This document shows, piece after piece, positions 52,274 through 64,000 of a stretch of DNA of 64,000 bases. The stretch's first letter is position 1; each line of letters starts with the position of its first letter. The translations under genes were made by a program, and so were the position numbers. This DNA is from Cucumis sativus (taxonomy: Eukaryota; Streptophyta; Magnoliopsida; Cucurbitales; Cucurbitaceae): positions 37,682,732 through 37,746,731 of the forward strand of contig NC_026657.2 of the NCBI RefSeq assembly GCF_000004075.3. Direction: 5' to 3'. A model generated the notes under the pieces. That model ran no database searches and was not told the DNA's origin. It saw only the letters and a list, made by a program, of their open reading frames with translations.

Positions 52274-53912
52274 GGTGGAGAGGTTGATGATAGCTGAAGG
52301 AAATTTTGTGCTGGCAGGGAGTGGTTTTGAGATAAGTGGGTTTAGAAACCAAATTTCTTTGTTTTTTGTTTTTATTACTTTATCTTGGAAATTATAGTAT
52401 GTTAGTGTTTTCATATATGTATTTTGAATGGCTTTTGTCATTGGTTAATATGGCAATAATTAAATTAATAAGAGTGAGGAAGGAAAAAGATATACAATAA
52501 ATTTAAAACTCTCACGCAAAGACTTTAGTGTGTGATGTGGTGTGCTGTCAAGATATGAGTTCATTTGGGGTTGACTGTTTTGAAACATTGATGAACATCC
52601 CATGTAAATATGAACCAAAAAAGAAAGATCCAAATTCTGACGTGATTTATACCTATTGTGTTTTCTCTTTCTTTCCGTTTCCTTTTCTTCTTATATCAAT
52701 TTATTGATGCCATCTTCCTTCTTCGTATTCCATTTACATATATATAACATTCCTTTAATAGTAATATGTTGTAATTTGCGACCACATCCTCAAATTAACA
52801 TCTCCACGTAATAGTTAAACTAATCAAATTCTTGTACTTAAACCCTTTTAACCATTTTATTAAAAAGATTGGGGGAGAGGTAAAATTTAAGGACTATTTT
52901 TAGAAAAAGAATAACTAAAGTTTGTTTATAAGGAAATGATTCAATTAGGAATTGGAGAGAGACGAAATGGAGGATCGAAGCGGAGTATTCAAAACTGACC
53001 CTTTGTTTAGTTTGAAGGGTACACCTTCCTCTGACCGACTCTACGTTCAAAACTCTCTCTATTTCACTTTCCCCTCTCTCTTCCTTTATTATCCTTAAAA
53101 CTTTTTGTTCTTCTCCTTTTCTTTCTCACTCATTTCATTTTTCAGTGCTCTTCTTTTCTTTCTAACATGCACCAATCAAATCCTACCTTTCTCTTCCCTC
53201 TTCTTCACATGCAAGGCTGCCCACCAAATCCAATCCATCTCTCCTCTCTCTCATACGACCCTCCACTCATTCTTTTTTCTCTCTTTTAACATTGCAATTA
53301 ACACCCACCATTCCCTCTCTCTTGCATGCATGACAGGACTCTTCTCCTTTTCCATTCCCTCTCCCTCTCTTTCTAACCTGCTAATAAATACCCTAAACCA
53401 CCATTCTCTCTCTCACCAGTAATCTCGAACCAATTATTGTTAATTTTTAATGGCGTATCCAATTGAAAAGGTTGGTATCAGGATTGGCCCGGCCTCTACA
53501 TTACTCGACTCGACCAGCTTTTGCTCATGGCGAAAACTTAGTCTCACACCTCTCACGATTCTCACATTGCTGACTGTCTCATCACTTCACATCTTTTTGT
53601 GAGATACTCTTTCACTTGAGGACCAAAAGTACTTTTAGTCTTTCACTTGGTTTCGTACAAGTGTTTAGAGGTTTAAGTGCTAGTCTTTCACTTCACCACC
53701 CCGTCGTTGATGCCAACTTTAACACCTTCCATACCAAGACGGGCGTTATACTTAGAAACCCATATAAATACATATACGAAAGATTGAGGAGACCGAAACA
53801 AGACTTAAACCTCTATATTGAAGTTTGTCAAAAAGAGTAGAAAACACAAAAGGAGTAAGGACCTACACTATAAGTTGAAGCAAAGAGAAAACAAAACACT
53901 TAGGGTAACTAA
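52274..53912. other. Promoter of TPD1-like copy A and pyrimidine-rich tract
   Basis: A pyrimidine-rich stretch spans about 53045-53420 (runs such as TTCCCTCTCCCTCTCTTTC) and is followed at 53450 by ATGGCGTATCCAATTG. That looks like a plus-strand 5' UTR and start codon, but the frame that follows has no recognisable protein. The rest is AT-rich. Confidence 0.4.
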
Positions 53913-54100
53913 CTAGGAACAAGCAACTTGGGAGAAGAAAGGCTTGAAATTAAATGAAGGGTCCCATGCATCAGTGAAGGTGATGGGAACAGCAAAATAG
54001 ATTGGAAAGCCACCATTAACCACACACACTTGAGTAAACAGGGGGGTTTGTTGGCTTCAGCTATGTTGAAACCCCCGGCCCACTTCAATTGCCCATTGAA
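53913..54100 (-). pseudogene. TPD1-like fragment (copy B), frameshifted and lacking its 5' part
   Basis: On the minus strand the C-terminal half of a TPD1-like domain is clear: QVCVVNGGFPIYFAVPITFT, then NFKPFFSQVACS and a TAG at 53915-53913. It is closest in wording to copy C. The piece before it (GQLKWAGGFNIAEANKPP) lies in another frame; the switch occurs at a six-base G run on the plus strand (54041-54046). Upstream, only traces such as TGKQ are visible, and neither the N-terminal cysteines nor a signal-peptide exon was found. It is most likely a decayed tandem duplicate, although the frameshift alone could be a sequencing error. Confidence 0.75.
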
Positions 54101-57100
54101 CTAAGGCCCCTCGTTTGCTTTCCAGTAATTAAACACAATCCTTCAATGGTAAATTGGTAATCTGAAAAGTTGGTCACATTTTATTACGTTTCCAAAGTGC
54201 AATTTTGGCATTCATTGGTGATTGTAGGTTTCAATTATGTTTTGCCATTTAGCATTTGCCTCAGTTGGAGTTGGGAATTGGGATGGTTGTTAATTTCCCC
54301 CTCAAGTGTTCTAAACAATTTGCACTGAAGAACGAACACAAATTAGATCAAGTTTGATTTGTAAATCCAATTTAATCTGTGTTCTCAAACATCGTTGAAA
54401 ATCTTTTACAAATATTCTCTATGTTTAGCTTGCAATGAAGATTGGAGGGCATAAAAAGTTATTATTATTATTAGGTTGAGTTTCATGTATCTTTTGAATT
54501 TATAATTTTTTTTTATAAATTTTATGTCATTTGAATCACGTTCGTTCGTGTTAGTATGATAGTCATCCAAGTATGTATGAAACTACTTGGAAATTTGAAA
54601 ATTTAATATGCTTTCATTTTCTATGTTAAAGATCAACAACCTTTCAATATCAAATGGATTTGATTTGATTTTCCTCGCTAAAAACATGGAGGTATCTTAA
54701 GTGAAAGATTTGTTAACAAGAATTATATTTTTTAGTCCATTTTTACAATATGTGGTTAATTTAAAAAAAAAAAACAATGTTTTTGAAAAAAACTTGTTTT
54801 TATTTAAATTTTTATGATAAAAATTGTTTAAAATAAATTTGCCAAACAAACTATTTTCTTAAAAAATGACGCATTCCAAACAAATATTTAACTTACAAAA
54901 TCAACCATTTTTTTTCTTTATTAATTTCATAGAAAACAAAAAGTTGATTTATATGATGAAATTGCAAAGGTAAGAAGTTAGGAAAAATAACTTAAAGCAA
55001 AATAATAATAATAATAAAAAACTTGCAATAAAATGATTGAAAATAAAAGAATAAATGTTTGAATGTACATATTTATAATGAAAAACATGGCTACATAAAT
55101 GAGTAGAAAGTCTGGAAAAGGCTATGTGTATGGAGGTTGATGGTAGAGTATTGAAAAGGTCAACAATAGTTGGTTTTGGTGACATAAAAAGCCTTAAAAG
55201 CTACCACCCACTAAATAAAATTAGTGAATGCTATTCTAACACCAAATTGATCTTCTTTTCTTTTCTTTTCTTTTCTTTTTTTATTCTATTTCATAAATTC
55301 TAATTTGAAAATATAATATAGTTAGGATTTTAATATCCTAAGTATGAACAATCAATCTAAAACTTTTATTAAAAAAATGTTAAATTATTGCCCAATAAGT
55401 CGACATAAATTAAGTTCATTTGATTTGTACACATATATATAAAACAAAGTTTCTCTTAATTTGGATATAAAGTTGACATTGACACAGCCCATTAACAAGT
55501 TTTAACTTTTGCATTTCAAAAATTAGACATCTCTCTTATCTTTCAAAGGACCTCATCATGTTTGGGGTTTTGTGATTATGATTTGTTTGTATTATTTAAG
55601 CTTAAGGTTTTATTATTAATCAAGGTGTTAAAGTATTTTTTAGTTTGGTATAATAGTATGAAGAGAGTGTGTAGCAAATCATATTTTTGATCAATAATAT
55701 AATTTCATGTTAAATACTCTCAGTTAGGGTATTACGTCAATTGTAGAGACATGTTGATGTAGTAGTAGTATATGATCAATCATGTAAAGTTGCATTGTTT
55801 TTTAGTCTTTTAGAAAACAACCAACTTGAAGAAGAGACACGACTACTCGAATGATTACCAAGTAGTCTATAAATCATCTTCAAACCATTTAAGAACCTTT
55901 TTTCTCATAACATTTCTTCCCTTTTGTTATTTTGTTCAAGTTCGGCTATTTCTACAAAGTGTAGTTCATTGGATCTTGTAAATGTGAGGTGCTACTTGTT
56001 GGATCAAATGTCGATTGTTGTGCCGTGTCGAACTACAACCTTGAAAGCAAAATTCGGTACAACTTCGATGCAACACTTCGCATATGTCAGTTGCTCCTCA
56101 AGATTAATACAAATTTTCAATACTCAAATGTGCAATCGTGAGAGTAAAGAGTGAAATCAGATAAAGTAATTAGAGTATTTTTAGGAGAAATTTTTTAATT
56201 TGTATTCCTCTTTTGAATTGTATTCTTTTTTTTAAATTATATTTCTGTTTAAGTATATTTAAATTTGTAACTCTCTTAAATTATAAATTATAATATTCAT
56301 CAACGTTTAGATTTAAATTTAAGAATTTAAAACAATATCATATAACAATTTTTTTTCTTTTTTCTTTTTTCTTTTTCCTTTTCTGTATGGAAAATTTATG
56401 TTTTTTATTATTTTAATGAAGTAAAGTTTGTTGAAGGGAAATGAATGCACAAAAAAAAAAAGATAAAAAAAAAAAAACTATGTTTTATTGGATAATTATT
56501 TGGTCTAATTTGATTAAATAAAGCAAATGTTTAAAAATAGTACTTTGATAGTTTGATGAGTAATCAAACAAATTTTAACTTCAAATTTTTTAAATAAAAA
56601 TACGTTACATTTTATATACATATAATACACTCAACGTCATATACATATGTGTGTGTAAAATAAAACTTTAAATTATTGAAATCATTGTTAATTAAAGCTT
56701 TGATATTTTGCTTTTGGATTTTAATAACAATAATTAAGCTAATAAATATTCGTTGTTCGAATACAAATTAGGAGCGAGAGATTTAAATTCAAGAATTTAA
56801 GTTTTTATTGGCTCAATAATTTTTTTTTAAAAACATGAATGGTTGGTTCAATTTTTTATTTTTTTAATTTTAAAACTCGATTAAGAATTAAACATGGTAA
56901 AAGTTATAATTCTAATACCAAATTTAGATAAAAATGAGTGTAATTTAAAGAATAAAAACATACCAAATAGAAGTTTACCATTTGAGATGGATAGTTTCGA
57001 GAAGGATTTCAAATGAAACAAATTTGCTAACTAATTCAATAAATCAATAATATTTTTTGGGAAACTTAATCACTTTCCTTATTATGAGATCAACATTATT

Positions 57101-58015
57101 ATCACTTACCCTAAATAATATTTTGTAAAATTATAACAAAATAATCATTATTAAAATTAAAATTTGAACTTTATTTTTAAATGAACCACTTTAGTTTCTA
57201 GTTAATTTAAGTATTAGTTGGTTGATAAAAAACGATCCAATATATCGAAGAGACAAATTTTAAATAAGATGAGTATTTTAATAATTTTTTATTATCTTTT
57301 TAGATTGAGTGTACTTAACATTAACATTAGATTTGTATTTTAAAAGAATAGAAATCCAAAATTCTACCAAATGAGCAAATTTGACCAAAAACACTCTTTA
57401 ACACTTAAGTTAGAATCAATTTTGAAAAGTGATGAAATGAGTGAAAAATATGAATATCTAAAATTTTATTTAACACGTCTTTTTAGGTCGTATGATCGGT
57501 TGGATACGAACTTTCTACTCGGTAGCCACTACCAAAATTTTCATTGACCTTAGAGCCATCATTTGATGTCCGATTAAAGAGCCATGAAATTTATTTATGA
57601 CTCTTAATTATAATCTTGTTTGAGTTAATAGCTCAATTACATGTAACGAAAAATGATAATCTTCATGAGTCTATAAAATTGTGGGCTCAAGCCCATTTGA
57701 GATCCTAACCTTTTTGGGTTCGCAGTCCATGTGGATTGACCTTTCTTCCATAATTTTTTTTTTTGTTTGTTGATAAAATTCTACATTTATAATTTTTTAA
57801 AAATATTGTTGTACATATTATTAATCTTTAAATTTCTATCAATCATAATTATTTTTTTAGTTATATATTTTGTTTGAGTAATTTATATAAAGGTAAAGAA
57901 ACTCAAAATATTTATGGTTCATATAACAAAATAAGAAAAGTTCATGACTCTCGACCGTTTTTACATAAATTTCATATATGTCCTTGCGATTTATATCTTC
58001 TTTGTGGTTTATTAA
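54101..58015. other. AT-rich intergenic DNA
   Basis: No coding region was recognised over about 3.9 kb. A TTTTC pentamer microsatellite lies at about 55254-55280, and poly(A)/poly(T) tracts lie near 54.76, 56.35 and 56.45 kb. The 55924-56154 ORF has no identifiable motif. Confidence 0.6.
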
Positions 58016-58500
58016 TCTCGGGTCATCTCAATGCAATTAAGGCCAGGGATCGAAAAACTAAAGGCAGAAGTCCTTCATTTCGAGGCAATGTATGTCTAAA
58101 ATCAAATAAAATAAAGACAGAATTCTTTCATTCGGAGTCATCTTAGTGCCACTAAGGCCCGAGATCCAATAACTAAATGAAGAATTTTTTATTCTAGGAC
58201 ATCTTGAGGCATTGTATACTGGAGATCGAATGAATTAAAGATAATTCTTTCTTTCCAAAGCATCTTGGTGCAATTGAGGCCTAATATCGTGTATCATGAT
58301 CTATACAATCTTTTAAATTTGAAAGTCGTCATTTAAAATGAAGTACATGGTCATGTAGATCTACACTTCTGTCTTTTATCTCGGACCATCTTGGTGCATT
58401 GTATGTCTAATATCAAATAAATTAAAGGTGGAATATTCTTTCATCCCGAGACATCTCGGAGCATGATATGCTTAGAGATCGTGTATCAAAATCTACACAA
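58016..58500. repeat. Degenerate ~60-bp tandem repeat array
   Basis: About seven to eight diverged units follow one another. They share words such as CATCTTGGTGCAATTGAGGCC, GAGATCGAAT, AACTAAAGGCAGAATTC and TTTCATTC(C)GAG. Units start near 58022, 58084, 58139, 58199, 58259, 58388 and 58452. Divergence is high, so the array is old; it may derive from a retrotransposon. The ORF at 57874-58146 runs into it and is not called. Confidence 0.65.
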
Positions 58501-59082
58501 TCGTGTATCGCACACGTGTGGCCAACTTATAGCGTATTGATTGACTAGGGTAATTTTTGTATTTTACATCATGGGTCTAAAAGCTTTTTCAATTTTAAAA
58601 TTGTTCTATACACTGTAAATATATTTTATTGATTTGTTACCTTTTCTAAAATAAATCTATTTTTTATTATTCATTTAATTTAATTCTTATTTTTGGCTAG
58701 CTTTCAGTTTTGTGTCTTAATTCTTATTGCTCCAATTTTTGAATTGTAAACATGTCTTGAGATGTTTAAGATCCTCACGTTGAAAAAATCAAGAAGACTC
58801 ATACTCATTATAAGAAGGAATCTCCTACTAATAGATGAAGTTTTCTCTCCTCTCTCAATTATATACTATGTTAAATGCATGTACGTGTCAGTGATCATCA
58901 AACCAACTAATTTATAGTCTATAATAATTCATATATCATAAACATTAAAATTAAGAAGTAATTAATACAAAATCTGTGTATTCATTTATTAATTTTTAAA
59001 TTCTAAGATAAGACATAATTAAGAAGGGTTTAATACATACATACATATAAATATATATGTATGTATATATATAATATTAAGT
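58501..59082. other. AT-rich spacer and 3' UTR of TPD1-like copy C
   Basis: No gene was seen. A word related to the dispersed repeat at 32.66 kb (CTCATACTCATTATAAGAAGG) occurs near 58798. AT dinucleotides lie just beyond the stop codon of copy C. Confidence 0.5.
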
Positions 59083-59704
59083 TTAAGAACAAGAAATTTG
59101 AGAGGAGAGGGGCTTGAAAGGGAAGGCATTGTCCGAAGCATATGTGAAGGAGATGGGTGTAGATTGAAAGATCGGTTGACCACCATTCACCAAACACACT
59201 GACCCAGAAACTGCCAATATGGATGGATCAACTGCTTGAACTGTGTTGAATCCATTGCAATCCAATTTCAAACTTGATTGTCCACAAATGCAATTGTTTG
59301 TGATTGTGGCTTTCCACACTTGCTTCCCTTGCACTATAGATCCAGTTGTTGTTTGACTTATTGCAATGTCATTCAACACACATTCACAGTTTCCTGAAAA
59401 TAATCATCATCCTCGTCATTCAAACCACAAAATTAACGAGTTCTATATATATATATATGTTCGACAACTCATCGAATGAGAGTCATTAGATGTTATAACA
59501 GTCATTTCTTGTTTTAATTTAAACGCTCAACTTTCATATTTGAATCATTTTCCATCATCCCGATTCAAAGTGTGCTTGACAATAGTTTTAAGACCTAACG
59601 TGATGAAATAAATATCATATAAACGTATAGCATAATAGATATATACCTTTGGAGAGGAGACAAAAGAAGAAGAGTACACAAACAAACTTGATGGAGGCAA
59701 CCAT
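59083..59704 (-). CDS. TPD1-like secreted cysteine-rich protein (copy C, two exons)
   Basis: Exon 1 is 59704-59647 (ATG) and exon 2 is 59393-59083 (TAA), with a 253-bp GT-AG intron in phase (TCCAAAG|GTATAT ... TTTCAG|GAAACT). The product has 122 residues. It opens with a signal peptide (MVASIKFVCVLFFFCLLSKG), then NCEC, VLNDIAISQTTTG, VWKATITNNCICGQ, LKLDCNGFNTVQAVDPSIL, CLVNGGQPIF, ISFTYASDNAFPFKPLSSQ and a terminal ISCS. This matches the TPD1/At1g05835-type family with its conserved cysteines. It shares architecture and intron position with copy A. Secretion is expected; receptor and function are unknown. The plus-strand sequence contains no competing ORF. Confidence 0.88.
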
Positions 59705-62054
59705 TTTTTTGTGTATTTTTTCGATGTGAAAATTAAAATGTTAATACTTTTTTCTGATGGAAAATAAATTTAGGAACTGAATCGTATTTATAGGGAACCT
59801 TTGAAGGGACAATAAAGTTTTAATTAATGCATACAAAATTGGAAAAAACAATTAATAATTATTATTTAATATCTTACCATTGGAGGATTGGTGGAGAAAT
59901 TATTTGAATATAAACAGAATTGTAAAGTATTTTAATATATCTATGTTTGCACTTTCTTTGTTAGGACTTGGGAGATAAATTAAAGCTTTATATTATTACT
60001 CCCATAACATTTTTTTTTTCTTCTAGAAACAAATAATATTTCTATATAACGAAACTTATGTTTTGAATTGATTTTTAAATGTTTAGAAAAGTTCATAACT
60101 ACAAGAAAAAAAGAAAGTTATAAATAACCTCATAAAGTATTGAGGTATTCATGAACCTCATGACTTTAATTTTTTTTGGAGAAATGAAATGAAAATTTAT
60201 CAATTTAGAATTAATTAGTTAAACATAAATACCTAAGTCTTAAAAGAAAATATTGGATTTTTTTTACCAAAAATAGGTTGGTTGATTGAATACTAATTGA
60301 AATAAAAATTAGTCAAACTTAAGATTTTTTTTTTTTTTTTAATTTAGAACAATTTACTATTTTTAAAAACTTTTTAAACCTTTTTTTTTAAAAAAATGTA
60401 ATACTTAATTCCACACCAACTCATTTTCTTTTCTTTTTCCTAATTTAATGTTTATTTCCTTTTAAAAAAAATGTAAAGGAAATATCTGAAATTTAATACT
60501 TCTTCACATTTTTTACCAAATAAAAACGTATCTTTATTTATACTTCTTTATTCGTTGTATTTTTTAATAATAAAAAATGTGGATAAATCATTTCATGATC
60601 ATCCAAAATTCTATTAAGTCTCATTTTACTTTTTATTTAAAATTTGTAAATATTACTTATTAAAATTTTCAATATTTTAAAATCTTTGCCAAAACTCCTT
60701 TCTCTTATTAATCATTTAGAAAAAATTTCTTTCAAAATTATAATTTTTGATGTTTTTCAAACATTCAAGATGTAGTGAAATTTCCTTAGACAGTTTTTCT
60801 TAAACGAAATTCTATAAGAGAACTTAGAAAATTAGGGATATGGATCAATTAAATTCTAGAGGTGAGATCATATTTTTTAGAGTCCGAGATTTGATACAAG
60901 AGAAATGATTTTAATTAATATTTTTAAAAAAATATCTTATTAGAACACTACTCCTAGGAAGAACGTTGAGAAATTGTACTAATTTCTTTGAGATAAGAAA
61001 ATTTTCTTCAATACAATCTAATCAATCAATTGCTCTCCACTTATTTTATGAGAATATTACTTCAAATATTGAAGTGTATAGAAAGATAGAATTATAAGAT
61101 ATTATTTTAAAAAGAAATTACATAATTTTTACCATTCAAGATTTAAAATTTGGTCACCGTTTTCTAATTAAACAGGTATTATGGGGAGCCAACATCTTGG
61201 TCATGTCCAAATCACTTGTTAACTCAACTTTAATTTTCACTGATTTTATGATTTTATTTAAAATTATTTACCATATTTTAGTCTTCAATTACACCAAATT
61301 TGTAAATTATGATCTTTAATCCAAATTTCGAATTTTGTAAAAAGAAAGTTTTGTAACACAAATTAAGAAAGAAATTTTTTTATATAACATTGTAAAATAT
61401 TAGGGGATCGATGAAAAAAGAATAGTACATTTAAATCATTCTTGTAATTTGATCGACCGAATTAGACTATTGTAATATTTTTAGTGTAGAATGCTCTAAA
61501 TGGTAACATTTATCAAACTCAATAGAAAAATTAAAAGTGAAAGAAAACTCTAGAAATCTAAAAGTTACGTTTTTCCATCTATTTTGATTTAGACATTTGG
61601 AAAAAATTGATTTTCTATATCACGACTTCATCCATTTTAACAAAAATATGTACTCATTTATTTCAATAAAATAAAATCTTTTTACTTAATACATCTACAA
61701 AGATAGTCGAAATCGAACTAGTAAAAAGCTTAAACCATCTACTTGGAAAGCTCTGATTCTTCCATTCCAATCAAAATCTATAATAAAAGCCATTCCATTT
61801 CATGAGCACATTAGCCCTTGGAGTTTGAGGAAACAAAAATTTCCATGACTATGAGTACATCTAAATGTTAATTTATTTATATAAAGACAAAATCCTACAT
61901 AAATCCAATTAGAGGAAGGCCTATACAAAATAGTGAAGTGGTGGTTTCTACAGCCTACACCATTATCCACACAATGTACAATGTACACTCCAAGTATTTT
62001 TCTTTCCACAAAAACAAAAACCTTATCAAACTAAGGTATGATTCATTTTACACT
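59705..62054. other. AT-rich intergenic DNA
   Basis: Includes the promoter side of TPD1-like copy C (a TATTTATAGG word near 59786-59795 could be its TATA box on the minus strand). It also includes the 3' UTR of the gene ending at 62055. Nothing else was recognised. Confidence 0.55.
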
Positions 62055-64000
62055 TTATTGCAAAGCACCATTGCAATATATCTTGCTCTCCTCCATGGCC
62101 AATCTTTGGTGTAATCCCCTTTGATGGCTAAGAAACTCCATGAACAATTCCTTCATGTGCTTTGCATTCAAATACTCGTTTGTTCCTACTTTCACAACCT
62201 TCAGCTCCCAAGCCCTCCCATCTTTTTCATTGCCAAATTTATTCTGTAACCAATCAAAGATCAATAGCAACAACCATCACATCAAAAGTAGGATACCAGG
62301 TTAGATTCGTGCATTATTTCCTAAGCTACATTGTGTCTATCATCACTTGTTCAATAACGATTCTAGATCGTCTATTCCATCATTTTCTTGTGAGACTAAT
62401 TATATTGGCATGATAGAGAGTGAGTCTGAAAAGATTAAAACACCTTGATCTATTTCAAAATCGTTCAGAAAATGCTTTTAATCATTCAAAATCAAACGTA
62501 ACAGTTCAAAAATTGTGTTTAAAAGTGTGAAACTAAACATTATATGGATTTTGAGTGATTAAAAGTGTGATTTTAAACATGACAAATGTTAAAATCACCC
62601 TGAAACTTGAGCAGATCATGTGGAACTATCTAGAAGAAACTTGAAAGCATCAGAGACTTCAGAACATGATACACGCTGTTCAAAATTAATTAAATATTGA
62701 ACATCTCTTTCATTTTTCAAAATTAACGTCAAATGCAACTCTATGAGAGATCAATAGAGCCACTCCTGTTACTACAAAAACGTCCAAAGAGTAAATAAGA
62801 ACTCACTCCAGAGTCTAGAACCATAGCCCCAGCCGCCAATGTCCCAAAAGTTTCGTGCCTTGCAATTCTTCCAGTTACTACCAAGGGCCTGCAGAAAATG
62901 ATTGGAAACACTCAAACTATAAAATGGAATAAAATCTCAACAGTCAAGGATTTATAGAAGCTACGCGTTGAATTGTAATCAAGTTCCAGCTTTATCATTA
63001 CACTATAAAATTTTCTTGTTTGTTAACTGAGACCAGGTAAGATATTTCCTTAGAAAGAGTTAAATGATTAAATCAGAGAGAGAGAGAGAGAGAGAAAAGT
63101 TTACCTTCCTTGGGAGGATAAAATGACATGATCTGGACTGTCCAAAAAATCATACAACCTCTTTAGTTTCCTTCTGCAATTCATTACAACAGCTCCCCTT
63201 GCATATAACTCAAATGTTAAGCTTGGAAAGATGTGTACTCGAGGTGAGATCAAAGTTTCTTCATATAAGAATTTGGCAAGTTTTACAGGAGAAAATCCTT
63301 TATCGAGATTCTCGAGTAAAATCATGTACTGATACTTCACTCCACCAATATCAGTATCTTGCTCGATTACGTCACTCTTTCTGGAACTGAGAGACTGTCG
63401 GTCTACGGGAAGGAAAAATAAGTTCAATTAAAAAACAGAACAGGGATTAAGAAGTGTTAAATGGTGCTTGGTGCATGATTATTGACTACGATACCACAAT
63501 TTCAATTGGAGAAATAATATTTGCCCCAAAGATCTCATTATCCACACTTATGAGATAACTGAGACATTGGGCTCATTCCTTAAACAACGAATTATACCTT
63601 CCCATGGCTCTACGTCCCCAGAAGAACGTTTGGCACGTCGTGTTTCCTACAAATGGAGAGAGCCATCAAATACTGATTAAAAAAAAAGTGAAATGATGTA
63701 TGGAATGGACCCCTCCGATGAAATGAAAGTTGGAACGTAAGAACTTATTGCTCTAGACATAGTACTCACCTGGTCCATGCGTTCAAAAAAAGAAAGCCGG
63801 TGTTTTAATTTTAGGCTGCAGTCATCCTTCTGACAAGCACCACCGCCATTATGGGTGGGAAGACGATCTTCAGAACAGATATCGCCTCTATTCATTCTGG
63901 TTTCGATTTTCTCCCTAACATTTCTGAAGAAGGTTGCTAACACTGTGTCATTAATTTTATCAAATTGAATTTGGCACATGTTAGCAATACTGGCAATTGT
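62055..64000 (-). CDS. Unrecognised plant protein, five C-terminal exons (5' end outside window)
   Basis: On the minus strand five exons join in phase with GT-AG borders: 64000-63770 (open at the window edge), 63646-63598, 63402-63105, 62888-62807 and 62243-62055 (TAA). They encode 282 residues. Recognisable conserved-looking blocks are IQFDKINDTVLATFFRNVRE, an ETRRAKRSSGDVEPWE linker, YQYMILLENLDKGFSPVKLA, HIFPSLTFELYARGAVV, LVVTGRIARHETFGTLA and AWELKVVKVGTNEYLNAKHM, ending ESKIYCNGALQ. No transmembrane segment, zinc ligands or catalytic motif stand out. The basic patch in exon 2 (RRAKR) could serve nuclear entry, which is inference. I do not recognise the family. The splice phases and balanced codon use make the gene structure itself reliable. 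Confidence 0.8.
63075..63096. repeat. (GA)n microsatellite in an intron
   Basis: About eleven GA/AG units lie just inside the intron downstream of exon 63402-63105 of the minus-strand gene, 9 bp beyond the donor. On the gene strand this is a CT tract close to the 5' splice site. Confidence 0.9.

Noticed and set aside
51952..52397. Plus-strand ORFs over TPD1-like copy A
   Set aside because: They are antisense shadows of the spliced minus-strand gene.
53105..53422. 105-residue plus-strand ORF rich in Ser/Phe/Leu
   Set aside because: Its composition simply follows from the pyrimidine-rich tract; there is no family signal.
58016..58500. CRISPR-like array
   Set aside because: The repeats are diverged and have no regular unique spacers; this is plant nuclear DNA.

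Overview
The window looks like AT-rich nuclear DNA of a dicot plant. It carries spliced genes with GT-AG introns, a plastocyanin precursor with a chloroplast transit peptide, a plant sterol methyltransferase, a PPR protein, a MIR171 hairpin and several plant transposon families. Gene and repeat style suggest a cucurbit such as Cucumis, but that is an impression, not a demonstration. There is no operon logic: genes are single units separated by kilobases of AT-rich, transposon-eroded DNA.

Layout. 0-2.2 kb: 3' end of a P-class PPR gene (+), convergent with a small two-exon LYRM2-like mitochondrial LYR gene (-), behind which lies a cluster of TGGGCY (site II) elements. 7.98-8.55 kb: a complete Mutator-type MITE with ~210-bp terminal inverted repeats and a perfect 9-bp target duplication. 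9.0-9.7 kb: a syringolide-induced 14-1-1-like gene (+). 17.0-18.1 kb: SMT2, sterol C24-methyltransferase (-). 22.6-22.9 kb: CACTA-like subterminal repeats. 24.1-24.3 kb: an unrecognised coding-like segment. 24.5-25.0 kb: plastocyanin (-). 28.7-28.8 kb: a MIR171 precursor (-). 31.6-32.0 kb: a probable solo gypsy LTR. 34.6-36.4 kb: a decayed Ty1/copia element. 38.6-44.9 kb: a 16-exon ACT-domain Raf-like kinase of the STY8/STY17/STY46 type (+). 49.7-50.3 kb: a decayed plant transposase fragment. 51.8-59.7 kb: three TPD1-like (TAPETUM DETERMINANT 1-like) secreted-protein loci, all on the minus strand, the middle one broken. 62.1-64.0 kb: five 3' exons of an unrecognised plant gene (-) that continues beyond the window.

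Points that stand out: a MIR171 hairpin in otherwise featureless DNA; a LYR gene too short for a simple ORF scan; and two reading frames, in the STY kinase and the middle TPD1-like copy, each broken at a six-base C/G homopolymer where one extra C would restore conserved protein. That raises the question of sequence error versus real mutation. I found no convincing new multi-gene system; the novelty here is at the level of single loci and repeats.
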